From contig WLDG01000007.1 in assembly GCA_009704945.1 (NCBI GenBank), forward strand, positions 1-56,612: 56,612 bases of DNA, written 5' to 3'. Below are positions 36,302 through 44,758 of this stretch, one piece after another. Under the pieces are notes generated by a model. That model was not told where the DNA came from. It did no database searches and saw nothing but the letters and a program-made list of their open reading frames with translations. Numbering within the stretch: the first letter of the stretch is position 1; the number at the start of each line of letters is the position of its first letter. Source of the DNA: Actinomycetota bacterium. Its GTDB lineage: Bacteria; Actinomycetota; Actinomycetes; Actinomycetales; Microbacteriaceae. A program made the translations under genes and the position numbers.

Positions 36302-37270
36302 ATGTTGTCAGTGGAATTTTGGACAAATAGAAATGGGCCGGAATTGAACAACAAAATTGCTCTGGAACCAAAGAGGTTCGATCAGTATGCAACTGCCATC
36401 GAGGAATCAGGCGGGCAGCTATCCCAGTTGGCAGCTGACGTTTCTGCATTGGTGTGGACTGACTACGCCAGGCCGGACCTTTTGGAGATTGCTCTTGCCG
36501 AGAATCCTCAACTTAAGTGGGTGCAGTTGCCATTCGCCGGAGTGGATGCGTTTAGCAAAATTATTTCGAACAATCCTCAGGTTGTCTTTACCAGCGCGAA
36601 GCGCTCCTATTCGGAGCCAGTGGCAGAGCACGCATTGATGTTGTCTCTTGCCTTAGGACGAATTCTGCCCGAAAGAGTCAGGGCCAAGAGCTGGGGTAAA
36701 AAGTACGCCGATTCACTGTTTGACGAAGATCTTCTCATTATTGGTGGCGGTGGTATCGCGCAGAAGCTAGTTGACTTATTGGAGCCTTTCCGATCAAGAA
36801 TCACGGTGATCCGAAAACGCACAAGTGAGCCGTTTCAAAACAGTCCGCACTCCAAAGTTCTGGGTTTTGACGCACTGAATTCAGAGGTTTCAATACCAAA
36901 ATTTATTGTTATTGCCTGTGCTTTGACAGAAGAAACTAGAAACCTCTTTGATAAGCAAATGTTCTCCCGAATGCGGTCAGATGCCTACCTGGTCAATGTC
37001 GCTCGAGGAGAGGTGGTCAATCAACATGATCTGGTTGAGGCTCTAAAGCAAAAGACAATCGCTGCTGCGGCAACTGATGTTACATACCCCGAGCCACTGC
37101 CTGAAGGCCATCCGATGTGGGAAGTTGAAAACCTGATTATTACTCCACACACTGCTGACACGATGCCAATAGTCACGAGACTCTTTGCGCAGCGCTTGCG
37201 AGAGAACGTCAAAGCGTTCGTTGAACAAGGTAACTTGATTGGAATTGTGAGTAGAGAGTTGGGGTATTGA
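36302..37270 (+). CDS. D-isomer specific 2-hydroxyacid dehydrogenase family protein
   Basis: A 322-residue NAD(P)-dependent dehydrogenase. The nucleotide site IIGGGGIAQKLVDLL lies mid-protein; the catalytic Arg is in NVARGEVVNQHDL, Glu in YPEPLPEGHPMW and His in IITPHTAD. It most resembles the group reducing glyoxylate or hydroxypyruvate-like 2-oxoacids; the substrate cannot be told. Distinct from SerA at 49820, which has extra C-terminal domains. It begins 34 bases after the tRNA gene, with no clear ribosome site, and is followed directly by the exporter gene (one-base gap), suggesting joint expression. Confidence 0.83.
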   Translation: MLSVEFWTNRNGPELNNKIALEPKRFDQYATAIEESGGQLSQLAADVSALVWTDYARPDLLEIALAENPQLKWVQLPFAGVDAFSKIISNNPQVVFTSAKRSYSEPVAEHALMLSLALGRILPERVRAKSWGKKYADSLFDEDLLIIGGGGIAQKLVDLLEPFRSRITVIRKRTSEPFQNSPHSKVLGFDALNSEVSIPKFIVIACALTEETRNLFDKQMFSRMRSDAYLVNVARGEVVNQHDLVEALKQKTIAAAATDVTYPEPLPEGHPMWEVENLIITPHTADTMPIVTRLFAQRLRENVKAFVEQGNLIGIVSRELGY

Positions 37271-37271
37271 G

Positions 37272-37880
37272 ATGGAACTGCAAACTTGGCTTCTCTATAC
37301 CCTTGCCGCTCTTGGACTCTCACTTACGCCAGGGCCTAATGGCCTCCTAGCATTGACTCATGGCGCTCTATACGGAGCAAAGCGCACGGTCGCGACCATT
37401 CTTGGTGGTTCACTTGGGTTCACAATTGTCATTGGTTTGTCGATGTTTGGTATCGGGGCGCTACTGGCCGCAAACATTGGACTACTGGTGGTTTTGAAGT
37501 GGGTGGGCGGCGCCTACTTGATTTTCTTAGGCATTCAAGTTTGGCGATCGCCGTCTTTGGCAGATTCGCGGGGAGCTAACACGGGTTCTTCCAATCGGAG
37601 CCTATTTCAGGCAGGCCTGTTGTCTGCAATCAGTAATCCAAAGGGAATTTTGTTCTTTGTTGCGTTTTTGCCGCAGTTTATTGATCCAATCAATTCCCTG
37701 GTAATTCAATTCATTGTCATGGCAGCGACATTTGTAGTAATCGAATTCATTTACGAATTTATGGTGGCCGCTCTGGCAGACAAGATTCAGCCCTGGCTCA
37801 GAAGAGTGGGAAAAAACTTCAACCGAGTTTTTGGCTCAGTCTTTATCGCGATTGGTGCTCTGCTTCCACTTAGAGGCTAG
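37272..37880 (+). CDS. LysE/RhtB family amino-acid exporter
   Basis: A 202-residue inner-membrane transporter with about six hydrophobic segments. Markers of the family include SLTPGPNGLLALTHGALYGAKR at the N-terminus, LKWVGGAYLIFLGIQVWRS, and AISNPKGILFFVAFLPQFIDP. These carriers export amino acids or small metabolites. It starts one base after the 2-hydroxyacid dehydrogenase stop. It converges on the second Bcp gene, the stops sharing CTAG. A second, LysE/ArgO-type exporter lies at 38564-39166. Confidence 0.87.
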   Translation: MELQTWLLYTLAALGLSLTPGPNGLLALTHGALYGAKRTVATILGGSLGFTIVIGLSMFGIGALLAANIGLLVVLKWVGGAYLIFLGIQVWRSPSLADSRGANTGSSNRSLFQAGLLSAISNPKGILFFVAFLPQFIDPINSLVIQFIVMAATFVVIEFIYEFMVAALADKIQPWLRRVGKNFNRVFGSVFIAIGALLPLRG

Positions 37881-38338
37881 AGACCAAGCTCTTTCCTCAA
37901 GAATTCGATGTGGCCCTTTGCTTTGACGTTGTGAAAGGCATGCTGCAACTTGCCCGCCTTGTCGACCACAAAAGTTGACCGTATTGTTCCCATGTAGGTC
38001 TTGCCGTACATGCTCTTTTCGCCGTATGCCCCATACTTCTCTTGGATTTTGTTGTCAGGGTCGCTGAGCAGCTCAAAGTTGAGTTTTTCTTTGTCCATGA
38101 ATTTCTTGAGCTTGCCAGGTTCGTCTGGAGAGATGCCCAGAACGACATAACCGGCAGACTTTAGAGAGTTAATGTTGTCTCGAAAATCACAAGCCTGTGT
38201 GGTGCAGCCAGGTGTAGAAGCGGCTGGGTAGAAGTAGACGATTACATTTTTCCCCTTGTAGTCAGCGAGTGAGACTGGCTTGTCGTCTTGGTTTTTTAGC
38301 TTAAAGGCAGGGGCTGCCGATCCAATTTTTAGTGCCAT
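37877..38338 (-). CDS. bcp: Bcp/PrxQ-type peroxiredoxin, two-cysteine form
   Basis: A 153-residue peroxiredoxin with the full atypical two-cysteine motif: peroxidatic Cys45 in ASTPGCTTQACDFRD and resolving Cys50. Other markers are GSAAPAFKLKNQDDKPV, VVLGISPDEPGKLKKF, and YGKTYMGTIRSTFVVD. It differs clearly from the one-cysteine paralogue at 35595-36074, about 1.8 kb away in the same orientation. TAGTTT lies eight bases before the ATG, and there is no good ribosome site. A small membrane-protein gene lies 11 bases upstream. Confidence 0.93.
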   Translation of the reverse strand: MALKIGSAAPAFKLKNQDDKPVSLADYKGKNVIVYFYPAASTPGCTTQACDFRDNINSLKSAGYVVLGISPDEPGKLKKFMDKEKLNFELLSDPDNKIQEKYGAYGEKSMYGKTYMGTIRSTFVVDKAGKLQHAFHNVKAKGHIEFLRKELGL

Positions 38339-38349
38339 GCCAAGGAAAA

Positions 38350-38532
38350 CTACTTTTCCTCTTCCTTATTCCCCTTTTCGGAAGGGTTCTTTCGGGTAGT
38401 TAGGTACACGATGTAGAAAAAGGCACCAATCATTAGTGGCCAAACCAGGAAATCAATGCCTTGACCCGAGGGAATTCGGTTGATGTCGACGTTTGCGACT
38501 AAATCGTTGAAATGTTGAAAAGTATGTAACAT
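38350..38532 (-). CDS. Small single-span membrane protein
   Basis: A 60-residue protein: a short amphipathic N-terminus (LHTFQHFNDLV), one hydrophobic segment (residues about 28-46, FLVWPLMIGAFFYIVYL), and a charged C-terminal tail (TTRKNPSEKGNKEEEK). ATG 38532 is preferred over GTG 38535, because TAGTCT lies exactly six bases before it. It is encoded just before bcp in the same direction. No family recognised; it may be a small subunit or anchor. It diverges from the LysE-type gene. Confidence 0.6.
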   Translation of the reverse strand: MLHTFQHFNDLVANVDINRIPSGQGIDFLVWPLMIGAFFYIVYLTTRKNPSEKGNKEEEK

Positions 38533-38538
38533 CACTAA

Positions 38539-38544
38539 AGACTA
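38539..38544 (-). promoter_or_regulatory. -10 hexamer of a leaderless small membrane-protein transcript
   Basis: TAGTCT then TTAGTG then ATG at 38532, within the 31-base divergent gap with the lysE-type gene. Confidence 0.45.
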
Positions 38545-38563
38545 TCTTTGAAAGAGAGCATTC

Positions 38564-39166
38564 TTGCTAACCGTTCCTGCCGGATTCCTCACTGGCCTGT
38601 CATTGATTGTTGCAATTGGGGCGCAAAATGCCTTTGTCCTGCGGCAAGGTCTTCGTAGACAGCAAGTCTTGACAGTGGTTTTGATCTGCGCATTTTCTGA
38701 TGCTTTTCTTATTGCCCTAGGGATCCTAGGCCTCGGAGCTGTAATCAATTCAGTTCCGCTTCTTATCGAAGTTTTTCGTTACGGGGGAGCTGCTTATTTA
38801 CTTTGGTTTGCAGGTTTGGCAATCAGAAGAGCTCTTCGACCAAAAGCACTAATCGAGTCAGAAACTCAAGCAGACTCTTTTCGCTCAACAGTGATCACTG
38901 CTCTTGCTCTTACCTACCTCAATCCTCATGTTTACATCGACACGGTTTTGTTACTGGGTTCAATTGCTAATCAATTTGATGATCGCTGGCTGTTTGGTAT
39001 TGGTGCCATGACAGCTTCTTTTGTTTGGTTTTTCAGCTTAGGTTTTGGTGCTTCATGGCTGGGCAAATTTGTAAAGAACCCAAACTTTTGGAGAGTTTTA
39101 GACATATTTATCGCCGTAGTCATGATTTCAATTGCTGCAATGCTGCTTACCTTCCAGTTCAATTAG
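38564..39166 (+). CDS. LysE/ArgO family basic amino-acid exporter
   Basis: A 200-residue carrier with about six hydrophobic segments. The N-terminal AIGAQNAFVLRQGLRRQ is the LysE/ArgO signature for lysine or arginine export, followed by YLLWFAGLAIRRAL and the mid-protein TYLNPHVYIDTVLLLGS. It is a different subfamily from the RhtB-like gene at 37272. Start is TTG, with GAGAG six bases upstream. No LysG/ArgP-type regulator gene is adjacent, unlike the divergent lysG-lysE pair of Corynebacterium. Confidence 0.9.
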   Translation: MLTVPAGFLTGLSLIVAIGAQNAFVLRQGLRRQQVLTVVLICAFSDAFLIALGILGLGAVINSVPLLIEVFRYGGAAYLLWFAGLAIRRALRPKALIESETQADSFRSTVITALALTYLNPHVYIDTVLLLGSIANQFDDRWLFGIGAMTASFVWFFSLGFGASWLGKFVKNPNFWRVLDIFIAVVMISIAAMLLTFQFN

Positions 39167-39190
39167 TGATTCAAGGTAGATAATCAAAGG

Positions 39191-40336
39191 GTGTTAGAAG
39201 GCCCAGAATCATTCGGTAACTTCGCAGGAAGAGCATCCTCTAAGTGGCGTCGGTTTCCTGAAGATGTTTTGCCAATGCACGTTGCTGAAATGGATTTGGA
39301 AGTCGCCGAACCAATCAGGCGTCGGTTGGTCGAAATGGTCAATAACTCAGATATGGGTTATCTGGGTCCCTTACCCGAGTTAGCCCCGGCCTTCAAAAAA
39401 TTTGCAAAAAATCGTTGGAATTGGGAAATTGACGATCAAGGCATTCGCCTGGCGACAGATGTTGGTGTTGCCGCTGTAGAGATTCTTCGAAAAGTTGCTA
39501 AACCGGGCGATCGAGTCTTGATAAATTCACCCACCTACTCTTCATTCTTTAAGTGGATAGCTGAAGTGGAGATGGTTCCGCATGACGCACCATTGGTCTT
39601 GCGAGAAAATCGTTGGTCTTTGAATCTTGATGCAATCGAAGAGGCTTTTAAGGCGGGTGTTCGGGTTTACTTACTCTGCTCACCGCAAAATCCGGTCGGC
39701 ACAGTTCATACTCGCGAAGAACTATCCAGAGTCGCCGAACTCGCTGCTAAATACGGGGCGCTCGTTGTTTCCGATGAAATACATGCCCCACTGTCGTGGA
39801 AACCATTTACACCTTTTCTATCGCTGGGAGAATCTGCGAATGATCACGCGGTGACCATCACATCAACATCAAAAGCCTGGAACACGGCTGGTCTTAAGGC
39901 AGGATTCCTGATTTCTCAATCATCTGCAATCAAAGATGTCATGCGGAGTCTGCCAGAGGCCATGAACTGGAGAGCATCATTGCTGGGTGCTTTTTCTATG
40001 GTTGAGGCTTATAAGAACGGTGAGAACTGGCTGGATGAGACTGTAAAGATAATTCACGAGAATTTCACTTTTCTGCGTTTCGAATTAGCAAAACAGCTAC
40101 CTAAAGCTAAATTTTTTGACATGTCTGCCACTTATCTAGCTTGGCTTGATCTAAGTGCTTACGGCTTAGACAACTTGCAAGGAAGACTCCTGCAAGACGG
40201 GAAGGTAGCCGTGGTGTCAGGACCTGAACATTCTCATGACGGCAAATACCAAGACTTTATTAGATTCAACTTCGCCACTAGTCAAACTCGCATTTCGGAA
40301 GCCGTCCGCCGCATGGCGAGCGTCCTGGAGGCGTAA
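39191..40336 (+). CDS. PatB/MalY-type PLP-dependent C-S lyase (class I/II aminotransferase fold)
   Basis: A 381-residue fold-type I PLP enzyme resembling MalY/PatB cystathionine beta-lyases. Visible: LPMHVAEMDLEVAEPIRRRL, MGYLGPLPEL, CSPQNPVGTV, the Asp pocket VSDEIHAPLSW and the PLP lysine in TSTSKAWNTAGLKAGF. Likely reactions are cleavage of cystathionine or S-alkyl cysteines. GATAAT lies six bases before the GTG start. The last base of its stop codon overlaps the ATG of the SprT-like gene. Confidence 0.87.
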   Translation: MLEGPESFGNFAGRASSKWRRFPEDVLPMHVAEMDLEVAEPIRRRLVEMVNNSDMGYLGPLPELAPAFKKFAKNRWNWEIDDQGIRLATDVGVAAVEILRKVAKPGDRVLINSPTYSSFFKWIAEVEMVPHDAPLVLRENRWSLNLDAIEEAFKAGVRVYLLCSPQNPVGTVHTREELSRVAELAAKYGALVVSDEIHAPLSWKPFTPFLSLGESANDHAVTITSTSKAWNTAGLKAGFLISQSSAIKDVMRSLPEAMNWRASLLGAFSMVEAYKNGENWLDETVKIIHENFTFLRFELAKQLPKAKFFDMSATYLAWLDLSAYGLDNLQGRLLQDGKVAVVSGPEHSHDGKYQDFIRFNFATSQTRISEAVRRMASVLEA

Positions 40337-40815
40337 TGGCTGTGCAATTGAAATACAGATCTGCCCATGAGCAAGCTATTCAGTTGGCGCAGGAGCTGTT
40401 TGTCAAGCATCGCCTAATCAACTACTCATTTGGATTTGACCGTGCAATCAATCGTGCTGGTCAATGTGATTTTCGTGCTCGAAGAATTACCGTTAGCCGA
40501 CACCTAGTGGAAAACTGCAGCCTTCATGAGGTTGAGCAGATTATTTTGCATGAGATCGCTCATGCGTTGGTTGGCAAAGATGCTGGCCATGGCCCAATTT
40601 GGAGGGCGAAGGCTCGAGAGCTCGGCTACAAGTTTCAACCGACCAGCTGGCACCTGATGGCCACCTCAACGGCTCGCTGGGTTGGCTTTTGTCCAGCAGG
40701 CCATCAGCACTTCAGGATGCGAAGACCAAACGCTCTTTTGAGCTGTCGACACTGTGCTAACGGGTATAGCGATGACCACGTAATTGAGTGGGCATCACAT
40801 GGGACCGATCAATAA
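40336..40815 (+). CDS. SprT-like zinc metalloprotein
   Basis: A 159-residue protein with the zinc motif HEIAHALVG (His72, Glu73, His76) and a third His in GKDAGHGPIW (His85), the SprT-like layout. A C-terminal Cys pair (FCPAGHQHF, SCRHC) may bind another zinc. Relatives include the DNA-protein crosslink protease Spartan and bacterial SprT of unclear role. The start is coupled to the PatB-like gene by TAATG. Its 3' end overlaps crtEb by 21 bases on the opposite strand. Confidence 0.88.
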   Translation: MAVQLKYRSAHEQAIQLAQELFVKHRLINYSFGFDRAINRAGQCDFRARRITVSRHLVENCSLHEVEQIILHEIAHALVGKDAGHGPIWRAKARELGYKFQPTSWHLMATSTARWVGFCPAGHQHFRMRRPNALLSCRHCANGYSDDHVIEWASHGTDQ

Positions 40816-41652
40816 AGAAGTAACTATTGCCCCGGCCAGGAAATTAAGAGCCAGAAACCATCTCCACCCTTTGTTTGCTGCCTCACAATTTTCATCTGAC
40901 ACGGAAAAGCTTTTTGCGATTACGAACAAATAGGGAAGAGCTGCTAGCGATGCAAATGCAAATCGATCGGGCAAGAGAAGTAGCAAACTACCAGCAACTA
41001 AATACAACGCGAATGCCAACCGAATTGTGCGGCGGGCACCAAGAGCGGTTGCTATAGAGGCAATACCAGCTTCTCTATCCGCCCTAATGTCTTGCACTGC
41101 TCCAAAGGCATGAGATGCTGCACCCCACAAGAAAAAAGCCAGTATTGCGATAGAGAGAAAAGAAGTAAATTGCCCAACCAGTGCAACGGCAAAAAGCATC
41201 GGGCCTATGAAGTGTAATGAGCTGGTAATTGAGTCAAGAAAAGGAATCTCTTTGTATCGGAGGCCCTTGATTGAGTAAGCCACCACAAAAAATATGGTTC
41301 CTATAAAAACAGCAAACGCCACAAAATTTGTTGCGGACTGCCATGAAATGAAGGCTATAAAAGGAAGATTTGTTACTGCTACAACTTTGAGGGTCGTGGA
41401 GTGGAGTTCTGGGGGTAACAACCCACCCTCTACTCCGCCTTTTCTAGGATTCCTAAGATCACTTTCATAATCAAAAACATCATTGATTCCGTACATCAAC
41501 AAGTTGTAAGGAACCAGAAAAAAGAACGTAGTAATCCAGAACCCAACATTTAGCGACCCACCAAGAAAGTAGTAAGTTGCAGCAAATGGGAACGCAGTGT
41601 TGATCCAGGAGATGGGCCTCGACGAAACCAACAACCGGCGAACTGTGTTCAC
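40795..41652 (-). CDS. crtEb: Lycopene elongase (UbiA-type prenyltransferase)
   Basis: A 285-residue membrane prenyltransferase adding isoprene units to lycopene, a step to C50 carotenoids. The Asp-rich motif is YGINDVFDYESDLRNPRKGGVEGG; a second acidic motif is AVQDIRADREAGIAS. Eight or so hydrophobic segments. I place the start at GTG 41652: GGAG lies six bases upstream and the codon overlaps the crtYf stop (GTGA); an in-frame TTG at 41670 would cut deeper into crtYf. It ends the five-gene carotenoid operon and overlaps the SprT-like gene tail-to-tail. Confidence 0.92.
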   Translation of the reverse strand: MNTVRRLLVSSRPISWINTAFPFAATYYFLGGSLNVGFWITTFFFLVPYNLLMYGINDVFDYESDLRNPRKGGVEGGLLPPELHSTTLKVVAVTNLPFIAFISWQSATNFVAFAVFIGTIFFVVAYSIKGLRYKEIPFLDSITSSLHFIGPMLFAVALVGQFTSFLSIAILAFFLWGAASHAFGAVQDIRADREAGIASIATALGARRTIRLAFALYLVAGSLLLLLPDRFAFASLAALPYLFVIAKSFSVSDENCEAANKGWRWFLALNFLAGAIVTSLLIGPM

Positions 41653-41936
41653 AGCCTGCTCCGAAGCCAATTGAACAAACTTGGAACTAAAACTAAAGCG
41701 ACCAAGGTGTATGCGAAGTCTTCAATAGGAGCTAGAAACAACCTGATTCCAGCGGTTTTCTCAAAGTCATAATCCACTATTCCGCTAGCAATGATTAAGT
41801 TGTCAAAAACCAACGTAAGAAGCAGCATCAGACCGGCTGCAGGTAACAGCGCTCTCCAATTAATCCACCTTCGGAAAATCACCGCATAGACCGCAAACAC
41901 CCCAAGGACAATGGCCGTCAAAACCGGATAGGTCAT
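41649..41936 (-). CDS. crtYf: C50 carotenoid epsilon-cyclase subunit CrtYf
   Basis: A 95-residue membrane protein with three hydrophobic segments, one half of a heterodimeric lycopene cyclase domain. The motif FLAPIEDFAYTLVALVLVPSLFNW and the short TYPVLTAIVLGVFAVYA match CrtYf/CrtYd. The ATG overlaps the crtYe stop (ATGA). With CrtYe it would cyclise C50 flavuxanthin to decaprenoxanthin. Which subunit is called e or f rests on gene order, as in Corynebacterium. Confidence 0.88.
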   Translation of the reverse strand: MTYPVLTAIVLGVFAVYAVIFRRWINWRALLPAAGLMLLLTLVFDNLIIASGIVDYDFEKTAGIRLFLAPIEDFAYTLVALVLVPSLFNWLRSRL

Positions 41937-42256
41937 TTTTTACTCCTAAGCGCAAAGAACTGGTATGCAAGCAAGGTGTTGTAACTCAGAAGAATCAGAA
42001 AAAACAACTCTTCTAATGGAAGCTCTGGACCAAGCAAAAGCCCTGATAAAAATGGCGTGCTTCCTCTAAAGAAAATTCCAAGAGCTATACCAACAATGTC
42101 CCAAATCAAGAAAATCACAACGGAGATCGAAACGCTAATCACGGTTGGCAGCGGGCTGCGAAAGAGTGCCAGATTATTTCTGTGGTCTATCCCCACTAGA
42201 CCCAAAATTGAAATCAAAAGAACAAAAAGATATATGAAACTCGTTGATTCACTCAT
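41933..42256 (-). CDS. crtYe: C50 carotenoid epsilon-cyclase subunit CrtYe
   Basis: A 107-residue membrane protein with three hydrophobic segments and the cyclase motif LLGPELPLEELFFLILLSYNTLLAYQ (PE...PxEE). I chose ATG 42256, which overlaps the crtI stop by one base (TGATG); an upstream ATG in frame at 42274 would extend it into crtI. It pairs with CrtYf in the heteromeric cyclase. Confidence 0.88.
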   Translation of the reverse strand: MSESTSFIYLFVLLISILGLVGIDHRNNLALFRSPLPTVISVSISVVIFLIWDIVGIALGIFFRGSTPFLSGLLLGPELPLEELFFLILLSYNTLLAYQFFALRSKK

Positions 42257-43830
42257 CAACGAAGACCTTTCCAACTCTTGACCGGGCCAACCTCTCCATT
42301 TAATGGACCACTCGATCTGTCCTCAGTCAGGTGCTTGAATACGAGCTCAGCTCCAATTAGGCACATCGGCATTCCGATGCCTGGCAAAGTGTTCTGACCG
42401 GCATAAAAAAGGTTGGCTACTTTCTTAGATCTATTCTTTGGCCGGAAGAAAGCACTTTGAAACAGAGTGTGTGCCATGCCGAGAGCAGTTCCGTTCCAGG
42501 CATTGAATTCGTTGACAAAGTCCATTGGACCAACGCTCCTGCGCACGACAATTCTTTGCTTTAGGTCAGGAATGTTGCACCACTGGGAAATTTGCTGGAT
42601 AACTAAATCTGCAGCTGCCTCAAGCTGAGCATCCCCAGCTCCGTTTATCCCGCCCTTTCCAATAGAAGGATCAGCTGCGGTTGGAACTAACACGAAGATG
42701 TTTTCGTGACCCGATGGAGCTACGCTGGCATCAGTTTTGGAGGGCATGCATATGTAAAGGGATGCAGGATTTGGGACTTTACGTCTTCCATCTGGCGCAT
42801 GGAAAACCTCTGCAAAGTTCTTTTCCCAATCCGCTGTGTACAGCAGTGTGTGATGATCAAGTTCCTCGACTTTGCCCTTCACTCCTAGATAGAGCAACAG
42901 CGCAGACGGGCCGGCAACCTTCTTTTCCCACCACTTGGCTGGGTAAGTTTGGTGCTGTTTATCCAATAGTTTTGTTTCAACGTGCTGCAAGTCTGCCGTT
43001 GCTATCACGACGTCAGCTCGAATGTCACCACTTGCTAGCTGGACTCCCACAGCTTTTCCGTTTTCAACCAATATTCTCTCAACTGGAGAAGATGTATGAA
43101 TTTGTGCGCCGTTGGCTTGGGCTAGCCGAGCCAGCGATTCGATGATTGTGTGCACTCCGCCCATGGGGTAGAACACACCCTGGTTCATGTCAACGTGAGT
43201 CATCAAGTGATACATGCTGGGTGTTTCATAAGGAGAGGCTCCCAGAAATACGGCTGGGAAGTTGAGCATTTTCTTTAGGCGCTCGTCTTTGACGTACTTC
43301 CCCGAGAATTTGTAGAGCGATGTTGTTAGCAGCATCAGGAATCGACCAAGACGCTTGAGTACATCTGGGTGCAGAAAGCTTCTAAAGTCGCGGAAGTTTG
43401 TGTATAAAAAGTGTCGTATCGAAAGCTCGTATGCTTCCTGAGCTGAATCTAGGTACTTACCAAGCTGGTTCCCAGCACCTGCTTCAATCTCTTCAAACAT
43501 CTTCTTAATGCCATCTAGGTTTTGGGGCATGAGGATTTTGTCGCCAAGTCCTTCATTGCGGGTTTGGTAAGCAGGTTCTAGGCGAATCAAATCCAGCTGT
43601 TCTTTAGCAGATGTGCCCATCAATTTAAAAAACTGGTCAAATGCATCTGGCATGAGATACCAACTTGGCCCCATGTCGAAGCGAAATCCATCCTTTTGCC
43701 AAAGGTATGCTCTACCTCCCAGGGAATCTCTTGCCTCATAAAGCTTCACATCCATGCCAGCTTTGGCAAGCAACCCTGCGGTTGCAAGACCTGCAAATCC
43801 GCCACCAATTACAACTGCTTGCTTCTTCAA
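42256..43830 (-). CDS. crtI: Phytoene desaturase
   Basis: A 524-residue FAD enzyme that dehydrogenates phytoene to lycopene. The FAD-binding motif VIGGGFAGLATAGLLAKAGMDVKLYEARDSLGGRA opens the protein, FDMGPSWYLMPD follows, and the C-terminal NLFYAGQNTLPGIGMPMCLIGAELV closes the FAD fold. TTG start overlaps the crtB stop (TTGA), with AGGAG seven bases upstream. Length and layout match actinobacterial CrtI. Confidence 0.95.
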   Translation of the reverse strand: MKKQAVVIGGGFAGLATAGLLAKAGMDVKLYEARDSLGGRAYLWQKDGFRFDMGPSWYLMPDAFDQFFKLMGTSAKEQLDLIRLEPAYQTRNEGLGDKILMPQNLDGIKKMFEEIEAGAGNQLGKYLDSAQEAYELSIRHFLYTNFRDFRSFLHPDVLKRLGRFLMLLTTSLYKFSGKYVKDERLKKMLNFPAVFLGASPYETPSMYHLMTHVDMNQGVFYPMGGVHTIIESLARLAQANGAQIHTSSPVERILVENGKAVGVQLASGDIRADVVIATADLQHVETKLLDKQHQTYPAKWWEKKVAGPSALLLYLGVKGKVEELDHHTLLYTADWEKNFAEVFHAPDGRRKVPNPASLYICMPSKTDASVAPSGHENIFVLVPTAADPSIGKGGINGAGDAQLEAAADLVIQQISQWCNIPDLKQRIVVRRSVGPMDFVNEFNAWNGTALGMAHTLFQSAFFRPKNRSKKVANLFYAGQNTLPGIGMPMCLIGAELVFKHLTEDRSSGPLNGEVGPVKSWKGLR

Positions 43831-44720
43831 ACCCTGGCTCCTAAAAGTGCTCTGATCAGTAAGACTGTTTTCTGCGTAGATCCAACTGAGATTCTTTGAT
43901 TAATCAGCTCTTCAGCTGAGGTCTTTTCAATTCGGTCATTTAGCTTTGTGAATAGTAATTGAGCAGCAGCTACCGCTCGTCGGGCAGATTTTGGTAGCAA
44001 CGGCAGTGACTGAGCGCTCACCATTAGGTCTGCGTTTATGTCATCAACTAGACGCTTCTTAATGTCTTCATTGAAATTATTTACATCGACTCCAGGAAAG
44101 TAGCTGCGGCCCAGTCGCTTGAAGTCAGCAGATAAATCACGAAGGAAGTTCACTTTTTGGAATGCGCTTCCCAAAGCTCGAGCGCCAAGGACAAGCTTTT
44201 CACGCTCTGCAGGTGAGTATTCTCTGTCGGTTAGAAACACCTGAAGACACATAAGTCCAACGACTTCAGCAGAACCGTAGACATACTTTTCAAAGGACTC
44301 TTGATCATGCTCAGTTTCAGTCAAGTCCTGTCGCATTGAATAGAAAAATGGCTGGACGATGTCTTTTTTAATTCCGACAGTTCGCGCCGTTTGAGCAAAC
44401 GCGTGGATAACTAGGTTGGTGGAATAGCCGATTTCCATGGCGCGGTAGGTCTCGGATTCAAACTCGTCTAGTAGTTGTCCTGGGTTAACTTGGGACTGCA
44501 GGGCCTGGGCCTCGGCGGCCGATCCATCCACAATTTCATCGGCGACTCTGACCAAGGCATAGATGTTCTCAACGTGCCCTTGGAAGTTCTTGCCTAACAA
44601 TCGCGTTGCCAGCCCAAAAGATGTGGAGTAGCTGTAAATAACCTCACGAGCAGCGCGATGGGCAGCCATTGAGTAAAGGCTGAGACCAGTTGGGACCTTG
44701 GTGGTGTCTTGAATATCCAC
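43827..44720 (-). CDS. crtB: Phytoene synthase
   Basis: A 297-residue prenyl synthase joining two geranylgeranyl diphosphates. The two acidic motifs are VRVADEIVD (first Asp-rich, with Asp-Glu in place of Asp-Asp) and LRDLSADFKRLGRSYFP (second); RLLGKNFQGHVENIYALVR is also typical. GTG at 44720 has no usual ribosome site, and TAGCCT six bases upstream suggests a leaderless mRNA. It leads the operon crtB-crtI-crtYe-crtYf-crtEb. No crtE or idi is present, so geranylgeranyl diphosphate must come from elsewhere in the genome. Confidence 0.94.
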   Translation of the reverse strand: MDIQDTTKVPTGLSLYSMAAHRAAREVIYSYSTSFGLATRLLGKNFQGHVENIYALVRVADEIVDGSAAEAQALQSQVNPGQLLDEFESETYRAMEIGYSTNLVIHAFAQTARTVGIKKDIVQPFFYSMRQDLTETEHDQESFEKYVYGSAEVVGLMCLQVFLTDREYSPAEREKLVLGARALGSAFQKVNFLRDLSADFKRLGRSYFPGVDVNNFNEDIKKRLVDDINADLMVSAQSLPLLPKSARRAVAAAQLLFTKLNDRIEKTSAEELINQRISVGSTQKTVLLIRALLGARV

Positions 44721-44758
44721 CCTCTCAGGCTACTAGCTAATGAAACTATGATTGACCC
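44721..44758. promoter_or_regulatory. 38-base divergent promoter region between crtB and ilvD
   Basis: Minus strand: TAGCCT (44732-44727) six bases before the crtB GTG. Plus strand: TATGAT (44747-44752) six bases before the ilvD ATG. Neither gene has a Shine-Dalgarno. Two -10 elements facing outward leave no leader, so both operons probably start transcription at their start codons. Their -35 regions would overlap each other and the opposite coding sequence. Confidence 0.6.
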
